From: Holosporales bacterium
GTDB taxonomy: Bacteria; Pseudomonadota; Alphaproteobacteria; RUG11792
Length of the DNA stretch: 5,045 bases
NCBI GenBank assembly: GCA_031267545.1
Contig: JAIRYU010000047.1
Location: forward strand, 1 to 5,045
Direction: 5' to 3'
The translations under genes were made by a program, and so were the position numbers. Below the pieces are notes generated by a model. The model was not told the origin of the DNA and did not search any database. It saw only the letters and a program-made list of their open reading frames with translations. Position 1 is the stretch's first letter. Each line of letters begins with the position of its first letter. Below are positions 1 through 5,045 of this stretch, piece by piece.

Positions 1-173
1 TTAGCGGAAAGATTAATGAGTTAATTTTTGAGGACGCCAATTTGAGAATGCTTAGGAACTACGCAACCGATCATGAAGCATTCAAATCCATACGAGACAA
101 CTGCATCGATAAAATTCGATATGGGATAATAGACGAAGATCGCGCCGCCAGCGTACTTCGGTCAGAATTGTAG
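1..173 (+). CDS. C-terminal end of a probable GspE/PilB-type secretion or pilus ATPase (5' end outside the window)
   Basis: An open frame enters from the left edge (first full codon at base 3) and ends at TAG 171-173, showing 56 residues. The tail contains ANLRMLRNYA, then FKSIRDNCIDKIRYGIIDED, then AASVLRSEL. This pattern of a short helix, a (M/F)(K/R)(T/S)(L/I)R-(E/D)-(D/N)-G/C segment, a K-x5-G-(I/T) turn and a final VLR matches the extreme C-terminus I know from type II secretion GspE and type IV pilus PilB ATPases. Those are hexameric cytoplasmic ATPases that drive pseudopilus or pilus assembly at the inner membrane. The Walker motifs and tetracysteine zinc site that would settle the call lie outside the window. 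A PilT- or DotB-like ATPase, or an unrelated helical tail, remains possible. The reading frame is well supported; the family call is moderate. The next gene is 339 bases away, so it is probably a separate transcription unit. Confidence 0.5.
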   Translation, partial: SGKINELIFEDANLRMLRNYATDHEAFKSIRDNCIDKIRYGIIDEDRAASVLRSEL

Positions 174-196
174 CCGCATTAATTCAATTTAATCGG
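174..196 (+). terminator. Weak hairpin directly after the first gene, possible terminator
   Basis: Immediately after the TAG stop, CCG(C)ATTAA pairs with TTAATCGG around a six-base loop, giving eight pairs with one bulged C at 177. It is followed by TTTCTC rather than a clean T-run, and the stem is AT-rich. It could mark the 3' end of the upstream transcript or protect it. As an intrinsic terminator it is weak. Confidence 0.3.
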
Positions 197-351
197 TTTC
201 TCAAAAAACTTCCCTCGTAAAAGGCCGCGCAGAAAGATTTGACTGCGTCCGAATGAATAGATTCCCCCAAATTATACGCGCGATTTTTGGAAAACTTACG
301 CGACAGGTCTAGTTTTAAACAAATCCACACACTGAAAGCGATGTGGCGAAA

Positions 352-378
352 TTGCCTTAATCCTTCCTTAAATATATT
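352..378 (+). promoter_or_regulatory. Possible promoter with overlapping AT-rich palindrome upstream of the reductase-uvrA operon
   Basis: TTGCCT (352-357) and TATATT (373-378) resemble -35 and -10 boxes, but the 15-base spacer is shorter than the preferred 17. The -10-like box lies inside a perfect 14-base palindrome, TTAAATATATTTAA (368-381), which could bind a dimeric regulator or simply be AT-rich melting DNA. Transcription from here would start near base 385 and produce a leader of about 130 nt containing the 412-464 hairpin. The boxes are imperfect, so this is only a candidate. Confidence 0.22.
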
Positions 379-411
379 TAAATCTTTATTTCCAGAAATC
401 GTCTAAGCTAT

Positions 412-464
412 CTCCGTTTTGCGAACAATCCCGTATCCCGAGGATTGCATTCGCAAAGCCGGAG
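412..464 (+). repeat. Long imperfect inverted repeat (stable hairpin) in the leader of the reductase-uvrA operon
   Basis: CTCCG (412-416) pairs with CGGAG (460-464). TTTTGCGAA (417-425) pairs with TTCGCAAAG (450-458), including one T-G pair and with C459 bulged. CAATCC (426-431) pairs with GGATTG (442-447), with CA 448-449 bulged. The loop is the ten bases 432-441. That is 20 pairs over 53 bases, far more than expected by chance in short intergenic DNA. No T-run follows, so it is not a standard intrinsic terminator. It ends 48 bases before the reductase start and may be a 5' UTR structure, a processing site or one copy of a dispersed palindromic repeat. Confidence 0.6.
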
Positions 465-512
465 TCATACAATAGCCTGTCGCTTCCGCATCCTACCGTT
501 GTTTTTTAATGT

Positions 513-1493
513 ATGATCCAGCCAGATATAGCGATAATAGGAGCTGGAGTTGCCGGACTTTATGCGGCGTACTGTTGCGGAATTGCCGGGCTTAATTGCG
601 CGATCATAGATTCGTTTACTTTCCCGGGAGGACAGTGCTCCGCGTTGTATCCCGAGAAGACGGTATACGGGGTTCCTGGATTCCACAATGTTAGCGCAAG
701 CTACTTCATAGATAAACTTGCGGCTCAATGCCTTGCCTTTGATCATACTGAGCTATTTGGCCATAGGGTCGAATCGGTGGATATATTAGGAGACGGCGTC
801 TTCGACGTACAAGTTCGCAACATACGACAAGGCGACAATCTACGCATTCATGCAAAGACCCTGATAATCGCGGCCGGCATATGCGATATGAAACCGAACA
901 TTCCGCGGACTATTGACGGCCTGGCCGAGATAGATTCATCATCCGACTTTATACAGAGTTGCCGCATAACGGCGGATGTATATAAAGGTAAGGATATAGT
1001 AATAGCCGGAGGTGGAAATTCGGCAGCGGACTTTGCAATCGATATAATCCCGATTGCAAAATCAGTAACTTTAGTTCACCGGCGCAATGAGCTAACGTGC
1101 GACAGTTCTAAACTGAAACAGCTCGCTGCCGCTAACGAAGCTGGAAAATTGCGGCTAGTCTTGCAGTCAAGCATCGCGAAGTTGGTTGAGACTGAACATA
1201 CGAGATCCGTATTTGTGAAAAACGCCGCTTGCAACGAAATATGCCTCAACGCGGATCATATAGTTTTTTGCTATGGATTCGTCGTGCAGTGTAGCTCATT
1301 ATCGTGGATTAGCAACTTAAATATCGATATTAGAAACGGGTTGATTTCTACCGATGTAAACACAATGGAATCATCGGTAAGAAATTGCTATGCCATCGGC
1401 GATATTGTAATGTATGCTGGCAAGAATAAAAACATCGTCTCGTGCTGTTTCGAAGCCGATAGAGCCGTTAGAATGATAAAGAGTAAGGTTTGA
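513..1493 (+). CDS. Ferredoxin/flavodoxin--NADP+ reductase, type 2 (thioredoxin reductase-like fold)
   Basis: This 326-residue FAD enzyme would transfer electrons between NADPH and ferredoxin or flavodoxin in the cytoplasm (EC 1.18.1.2 class), as in the YumC-type family of about 330-350 residues. The FAD-binding GAGVAG is at 10-15, after a beta strand (IAII), with acidic D33 at the end of the second strand. The family hallmark PGGQCSALYPEK is at 38-49. The NADP-binding GGGNSAADFA starts at 166, HRR at 189-191 could grip the 2'-phosphate, and the second FAD motif AIGD is at 294-297, followed by AGKNKNIVSCCFEA. The redox CxxC of true thioredoxin reductase is absent, which argues against that enzyme. 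An in-frame TAA at 507-509 makes ATG 513 the earliest start. No Shine-Dalgarno is visible before it; the preceding bases are T-rich (GTTTTTTAATGT). The TGA stop overlaps the uvrA ATG by one base, indicating an operon. The physiological partner is not shown by the sequence. Confidence 0.88.
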   Translation: MIQPDIAIIGAGVAGLYAAYCCGIAGLNCAIIDSFTFPGGQCSALYPEKTVYGVPGFHNVSASYFIDKLAAQCLAFDHTELFGHRVESVDILGDGVFDVQVRNIRQGDNLRIHAKTLIIAAGICDMKPNIPRTIDGLAEIDSSSDFIQSCRITADVYKGKDIVIAGGGNSAADFAIDIIPIAKSVTLVHRRNELTCDSSKLKQLAAANEAGKLRLVLQSSIAKLVETEHTRSVFVKNAACNEICLNADHIVFCYGFVVQCSSLSWISNLNIDIRNGLISTDVNTMESSVRNCYAIGDIVMYAGKNKNIVSCCFEADRAVRMIKSKV

Positions 1494-4069
1494 TGCAACA
1501 GTATATAAAGGTAAGAGGCGCGCGAGAGCATAATCTAAAGGATATCAGCATCGATATACCAAAGGGGAAACTTGTCGTAATAACGGGCCTCAGCGGATCC
1601 GGAAAGTCTACCCTCGCATCCGATACGCTGTATGCCGAGGGGCAAAGGCGATATGTGGAAAGTCTATCCGTATATGCCAGGCAATTTTTAAATCTGATGC
1701 CCAAACCGGACGTCGACAAAATAGACGGGCTCAGCCCTTCCATTTTAATTGACCAGAAATCAGTGTCCAAAAATCCTAGATCTACTGTCGGAACTATAAC
1801 AGAAATATACGACTACCTAAGATTGCTGTTTGCTAGCGTTGGCATTCCGCACTCTCCGGCGACAGGATTGCCGATAACTACGCAAAGCGTTTCGCAGATA
1901 GTCGACGCAATTGCTAGTTATCCAGTCGGAAAGAAGCTGTATGTTCTGTCGAGAATAGCTTATCTAAAAAAAGGCGAATTTAAAAACGAGTTTGCATTAC
2001 TCAAGAAGTACGGATTTGAGAGGGTAATGGTAGACGGAGATATCCATCTCATCGATGATGTTCCACAACTTCAAAAAACTGTAAAGCATACGATCTACGT
2101 AGTAATGGATAGAATCTCGATACCGGATGGGCAAGAGGAACTAGACGAACTGAAACATAGGCTCGCAGGTTCCGTTGAGACTGCGACCAAAAAATCGGAT
2201 GGAATCATTATTGCGAAAGAGTTCGACTCTGGAGAGGAGAGAATCTTTTCGTCGAAGTTTGCGTGTCCAGTCTCCGGATTTTCAATGGGCAAAATCGAAC
2301 CGAAGCTGTTTTCATTCAATAGCCCGAGCGGGGCCTGCAAAACCTGTAGAGGCCTAGGGTTCATACACGGATGCGGGTATCAGGGCTTAGAATCCGGTAC
2401 GAACGACGACGATATCCCAGACTCGCTAATCCCAGATCGAGAACTGTGCGAAGTCTGTAATGGAACGCGGCTCTCGCCGGAGGCTCTCTGTGTAAAAGTA
2501 GACGGATCGAACATAGCCGAGGTATCCAGCCTATCAATCGCAGACGCAAGAGAATGGATTGAAAAATTAAGGACAAATGTCAGCGACAAAGATCTTGCTA
2601 TCGCGGATAAAATAATGACAGAGATAAGGGATAGACTACAATTTTTAATAAATGTAGGATTGGAATACCTGACCTTGGCGAGGGCATCCGAAACACTGTC
2701 TGGAGGGGAAAGCCAAAGAATACGCCTTGCTTCACAGATAGGATCCGGACTAACCGGCGTAATGTATGTGCTCGACGAGCCGTCAATCGGACTGCACCAA
2801 AGAGACAACTATAGGGTCATCAATACAATGAAGCAGCTGCGCGACTACGGTAATTCAGTCATAGTTGTGGAGCATGACGAAGATACGATGTACGCGGCAG
2901 ATTGGATTATAGATATTGGCCCGATGGCCGGAATACACGGAGGCGAGGTATGCGCAGCCGGCACAATTGAAGAGATCAAAAATAATCCGAAGAGTCTCAC
3001 TGGGCAGTACCTCTCCGGTCAAAAATCCATAGAAGTTCCAAAACGCAGAAGAAGAGCCAATCCGCTTCGCGTAATTAAACTTATCGATGCGAGCTTGCAT
3101 AATCTTAAGCATGTGGACGTCGAATTTCCGCTTGGGATGCTCATATGCGTCACGGGCGTTTCCGGTTCCGGAAAGTCTTCTCTCGTCACAAACACACTGT
3201 TCAAGGCGGTACATAGCTGGCTGCGTAGAGGAGTCGCAGATATCAATGGGCTTGGGAAAATTGTAAACGTCGAATTGGTCGATAAGATTATAAACATAAG
3301 CCAGTCTCCAATAGGAAGAACCCCTCGATCTACTCCCGCTACATATGTCGGATGTTTCTCAGATATCAGAAACCTATACGCTAGCCTTCCAGAATCAAAG
3401 GCGAGAGGATACACAAACAGCAGGTTTTCGTTCAACGTTAAAGGAGGAAGATGCGAAGCCTGCAAAGGAGACGGCTCCATCAAAGTTTCCATGCACTTCC
3501 TACCCGATGTGTACGTCACGTGCGATCAATGTAACGGGCAAAGATTCAATCGAGAAACGCGCGAAATTAAGTTCATGGGAAAGAGCATTGTTGACGTCAT
3601 GGAGATGACGATAGAAGAGTGCGCAAAACTCTTTAAAAATTATCCCGTGATACATCAGAAGTTGGACTGTCTGTGTAAGGTGGGCCTTGGTTATTTGACG
3701 CTTGGCCACAAGGCAACGATCCTATCCGGAGGCGAAGCGCAACGCGTTAAGCTCGCAAAGGAACTGTCGAGGCAATCGAGCGGTCACACGTTGTATATCC
3801 TTGATGAACCGACAACGGGTCTCCATATAGACGACATCAAAAAACTTCTCAACATATTGCATATGCTGGTTGAGGCCGGCAATTCGGTTGTTGTAATTGA
3901 ACACAATCTCGATGTTATTAAGACTGCCGACTGGGTTATTGACGTTGGAAGAGAGGGCGGTTCAAACGGAGGTAACATCGTTGCAACTGGAACTCCAGAA
4001 GAAATATCCGAGCGCGAAGCAAGCTACACAGGCCAGTATCTCCGTAAGTATGTTGCGACTACGCGCTAA
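1493..4069 (+). CDS. uvrA: UvrABC excision repair protein UvrA, lacking most of the insertion domain
   Basis: UvrA is the dimeric ABC-type ATPase that finds bulky DNA lesions and loads UvrB, starting nucleotide excision repair. The first ATPase module has Walker A GLSGSGKST at 32-40, signature LSGGE from 402 and Walker B LDEPS with D428/E429. The second has GVSGSGKSS at 555-563, LSGGE from 744 and LDEPTT with D771/E772. The UvrB-binding region (about 125-245) is present, so this is not a UvrA2-type paralogue. The C-terminal zinc module is complete: C654, C657, C677, C680. In the first zinc module C258, C282 and C285 remain but the fourth position is S261, which I recall as usual in alphaproteobacteria. 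Only about 30 residues separate GLG (286-288) from CEVC (319-322), against about 120 in E. coli as I remember it, so the insertion domain is essentially gone. This explains the 858-residue length. I prefer ATG 1493 over TTG 1490: it forms the TGATG overlap and has AAGG at 1485-1488, four bases upstream. Confidence 0.95.
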   Translation: MQQYIKVRGAREHNLKDISIDIPKGKLVVITGLSGSGKSTLASDTLYAEGQRRYVESLSVYARQFLNLMPKPDVDKIDGLSPSILIDQKSVSKNPRSTVGTITEIYDYLRLLFASVGIPHSPATGLPITTQSVSQIVDAIASYPVGKKLYVLSRIAYLKKGEFKNEFALLKKYGFERVMVDGDIHLIDDVPQLQKTVKHTIYVVMDRISIPDGQEELDELKHRLAGSVETATKKSDGIIIAKEFDSGEERIFSSKFACPVSGFSMGKIEPKLFSFNSPSGACKTCRGLGFIHGCGYQGLESGTNDDDIPDSLIPDRELCEVCNGTRLSPEALCVKVDGSNIAEVSSLSIADAREWIEKLRTNVSDKDLAIADKIMTEIRDRLQFLINVGLEYLTLARASETLSGGESQRIRLASQIGSGLTGVMYVLDEPSIGLHQRDNYRVINTMKQLRDYGNSVIVVEHDEDTMYAADWIIDIGPMAGIHGGEVCAAGTIEEIKNNPKSLTGQYLSGQKSIEVPKRRRRANPLRVIKLIDASLHNLKHVDVEFPLGMLICVTGVSGSGKSSLVTNTLFKAVHSWLRRGVADINGLGKIVNVELVDKIINISQSPIGRTPRSTPATYVGCFSDIRNLYASLPESKARGYTNSRFSFNVKGGRCEACKGDGSIKVSMHFLPDVYVTCDQCNGQRFNRETREIKFMGKSIVDVMEMTIEECAKLFKNYPVIHQKLDCLCKVGLGYLTLGHKATILSGGEAQRVKLAKELSRQSSGHTLYILDEPTTGLHIDDIKKLLNILHMLVEAGNSVVVIEHNLDVIKTADWVIDVGREGGSNGGNIVATGTPEEISEREASYTGQYLRKYVATTR

Positions 4070-4100
4070 CGCATACGCAAGATCGTCTACCAATAAAAAT

Positions 4101-4116
4101 AAAGCGCTCCGCTTTT
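4101..4116 (+). terminator. Short hairpin with T-run after uvrA, weak intrinsic terminator
   Basis: AAAGCG (4101-4106) and CGCTTT (4110-4115) form a six-pair stem around a CTC loop. An A-rich stretch precedes it and TTTT (4113-4116) lies at its end, 32 bases after the uvrA stop. The stem is short and the T-run has only four bases, so termination may be incomplete. It fits the end of the reductase-uvrA unit, since a separate promoter-like site follows. Confidence 0.4.
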
Positions 4117-4169
4117 CCTGAGGGGAACGTTGTTGCCAGCGCCGTAATTACGAAGTTTTGAATCTTTAA

Positions 4170-4184
4170 TCAATTCATAATTGA
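4170..4184 (+). repeat. Small inverted repeat overlapping the putative -35 region
   Basis: TCAATT (4170-4175) and AATTGA (4179-4184) are perfect inverted halves separated by CAT. The right half overlaps the TTGAAA box at 4181-4186. This position would suit an operator for the downstream gene. At six bases per arm in AT-rich DNA it could also be chance. Confidence 0.25.
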
Positions 4185-4212
4185 AATACAAAGGTTGCCG
4201 GAGTAGTATAAT
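4181..4212 (+). promoter_or_regulatory. Probable sigma70-type promoter for the downstream signal-peptide protein
   Basis: TTGAAA (4181-4186) is followed after exactly 17 bases by TAGTAT (4204-4209). The perfect -10 consensus TATAAT overlaps that at 4207-4212, but is 20 bases from the same -35 box. Either register would start transcription around 4215-4220, leaving a leader of roughly 30 nt before the start codon at 4248. The site lies in the gap between a terminator-like hairpin and a gene with a good ribosome binding site, which supports it. Confidence 0.5.
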
Positions 4213-4237
4213 AATGAGGTTAAACAAAAAACTCGTC

Positions 4238-4243
4238 AGGAAG
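4238..4243 (+). promoter_or_regulatory. Shine-Dalgarno AGGAAG that decides between two adjacent ATG starts
   Basis: AGGAAG lies just before two tandem in-frame ATGs at 4245 and 4248. Counting from AGGA (4238-4241), the gap is three bases to the first ATG and six to the second. The second has the better spacing and gives a conventional MKYVVK signal-peptide start. An in-frame TAA at 4221-4223 excludes any start further upstream. Confidence 0.55.
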
Positions 4244-4247
4244 AATG

Positions 4248-5045
4248 ATGAAATACGTAGTAAAGGGAGCGCTTGCTGTAACAATAGGCGCATTGGTCGC
4301 GCGGGAAGCGACCACAATGGAAAATAATAATGGAGGGCGGCAACAGCCAACCGAAGAGGCAAGAGCTCTTGCAGACGATGGAAGGGGACAAACTTCCGGG
4401 TACGAATTATGCGCGAGTGTGACCGACGACCGTAGCATGCAACGGTTCTTAGAGCTGACACACACCGGTCAGGATGGGCGTGAAGCGGCAGATATAGTGG
4501 CATTAACCATAAGTCGTGAAGGACTCATGCAGAGAATAGGAACCACAGCCGAGACGGCCCAAAAACTTGAGCAGATAATAGCCGAAGCTGACGAAGGCCT
4601 GCGGGCAGTGGGCAGACTAAATAGAGGCCCAGAAGTGCGGAATAGGTGGGGCGGAACATACGGAGAGGCCGGAAGAGCGGCAGTAGCAGGTCGCGTAAAG
4701 GAAAGGGCGCGCGCAGTCGACGCACAGGATAATTATCCGGGTCCGAGCGAGGAGGACAGGGACAAGTTCAGGAGAGAGCTCGAGGACCCGGAAAACGCAT
4801 GGACCTTGGCCATAAAGGCGAGCGAAAACATGGCGCTAAGGCTAGTGATGTGCATCAAGGAGGAGTCGATCCCCGCCCTAAGCGAACTGTGCGAACCACT
4901 GCATCAGATACTTGACGCATGCGGGGACGATGCGAGGCAGGCGGCTGAAACCGCGATGGCTCAAAACGTAGAGCAGAGGGTCCAAGAGGGGGGCGTAACA
5001 ATTTTCGACGCCATGGCTGGGGCAATTGCAGACCAGATCGAGAGC
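4248..5045 (+). CDS. Unrecognised, probably exported, charged alpha-helical protein (3' end outside the window)
   Basis: The frame stays open for 266 codons to the window edge without a stop. I do not recognise the family. Residues 1-6 (MKYVVK) are basic, 7-18 (GALAVTIGALVA) are hydrophobic, and a polar Arg-Glu-Ala segment follows. This looks like a short Sec signal peptide, with possible cleavage after A18, or a weak membrane anchor. Asn- and Gln-rich linker sequence (NNN, QQ) follows at about 25-35. The rest is rich in Ala, Glu, Arg, Asp and Gly with long helix-compatible stretches, for example TAETAQKLEQIIAEADEGL. A Gly/Pro-containing break falls around residues 125-180. Cysteines are at 55, 202, 215 and 225, with no metal-site pattern or enzyme motif. 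It has its own promoter-like site and Shine-Dalgarno. Sampled GC is 50-60%, and T is scarce on this strand, unlike uvrA. A secreted or periplasmic host-interaction protein is one guess; nothing in the sequence proves it. The reading frame is well supported, the function is unknown. Confidence 0.75.
   Translation, partial: MKYVVKGALAVTIGALVAREATTMENNNGGRQQPTEEARALADDGRGQTSGYELCASVTDDRSMQRFLELTHTGQDGREAADIVALTISREGLMQRIGTTAETAQKLEQIIAEADEGLRAVGRLNRGPEVRNRWGGTYGEAGRAAVAGRVKERARAVDAQDNYPGPSEEDRDKFRRELEDPENAWTLAIKASENMALRLVMCIKEESIPALSELCEPLHQILDACGDDARQAAETAMAQNVEQRVQEGGVTIFDAMAGAIADQIES

Noticed and set aside
174..512. Possible tRNA or small RNA gene in the first intergenic gap
   Set aside because: No cloverleaf, T-loop GTTCRA motif or promoter-plus-terminator pair could be assembled; the hairpin at 412-464 does not fit a tRNA.
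465..746. 93-codon minus-strand frame overlapping the reductase start
   Set aside because: It lies mostly antisense to the conserved FAD-binding end of the reductase, and its sequence is Arg/Ser-rich with no recognisable domain.
1490..1492. TTG as an alternative uvrA start
   Set aside because: The adjacent ATG 1493 is a stronger start codon and forms the standard TGATG overlap; the TTG would add only one residue.
513..1493. Thioredoxin reductase (trxB)
   Set aside because: The fold is related, but the CxxC active site between the NADP-binding motifs is absent, and the PGGQC-ALYPEK block points to ferredoxin-NADP+ reductase type 2.
2380..2808. 142-codon minus-strand frame inside uvrA
   Set aside because: It is fully antisense to conserved UvrA coding sequence (signature and Walker B region) and has no recognisable protein features.
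3019..3519. 166-codon minus-strand frame inside uvrA
   Set aside because: It is antisense to the second Walker A and zinc-module region of UvrA, so its openness follows from the codon bias of the real gene.
1493..4069. UvrA2-type paralogue, a drug-resistance or accessory UvrA
   Set aside because: Such proteins lack the UvrB-binding domain. Here that region (about residues 125-245) is present and conserved, and the shortening is in the insertion domain instead.
4214..4327. 37-codon plus-strand frame starting at ATG 4214 in another frame
   Set aside because: It has no ribosome binding site, starts essentially at the predicted transcription start, and is a basic random-looking peptide overlapping the better-supported gene.
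4087..4503. 138-codon minus-strand Leu/Arg-rich frame across the uvrA 3' gap and last gene
   Set aside because: The plus-strand gene here has a promoter-like site, a Shine-Dalgarno and a signal peptide, and stays open to the edge. The minus frame covers terminator and promoter signals and looks like a low-complexity shadow.
4525..4725. 66-codon minus-strand Leu/Arg/Pro-rich frame
   Set aside because: It is a shadow of the GC-rich plus-strand gene and has no independent support.

Overview
The window reads as chromosomal DNA of an alphaproteobacterium. The main evidence is UvrA: its wording (SPATGLPI near residue 121, CPVSGF at 258, DVYVTCDQC near 672) is what I recall for alphaproteobacterial and rickettsial UvrA. 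Moderate GC, frequent ATA and AGA/AGG codons, loose intergenic spacing and weak ribosome binding sites would suit a host-associated lineage such as Rickettsiales or Holosporales, but that placement is inference. TAG, TGA and TAA each end a gene here, so the standard bacterial code applies.

Layout, all on the + strand: (1) 1-173, the 3' end of a gene whose last 56 residues resemble the C-terminal tail of GspE/PilB-type secretion or pilus ATPases. (2) 174-512, a 339-base gap with a weak hairpin just after the stop, an AT-rich 14-base palindrome with a possible promoter, and a long imperfect hairpin at 412-464. (3) 513-1493, a type 2 ferredoxin/flavodoxin-NADP+ reductase of the thioredoxin-reductase-like fold. 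(4) 1493-4069, uvrA, the damage-recognition ATPase of nucleotide excision repair, whose start codon overlaps the reductase stop by one base (TGATG). (5) 4070-4247, a gap with a weak terminator-like hairpin, a small inverted repeat and a promoter-like sequence. (6) 4248 to the window edge, an unrecognised protein with a signal-peptide-like N-terminus, followed by a highly charged, Ala/Glu/Arg-rich, probably helical body. It runs open off the end and is more GC-rich and T-poor than its neighbours.

The reductase and uvrA look like one translationally coupled two-gene operon. The reductase probably supplies or balances electrons between NADPH and ferredoxin. UvrA acts with UvrB and UvrC on DNA lesions. 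No direct functional link between them is evident.

The most notable point is UvrA itself. Both ABC ATPase modules, the UvrB-binding region and the C-terminal zinc module are intact. About 90 residues corresponding to the insertion domain of signature domain I are missing in frame, giving an 858-residue protein instead of the usual ~940. Second is the exported-looking unknown protein at the end. I see no CRISPR array, transposon, tRNA or rRNA, and no clear evidence of a new multi-gene system.
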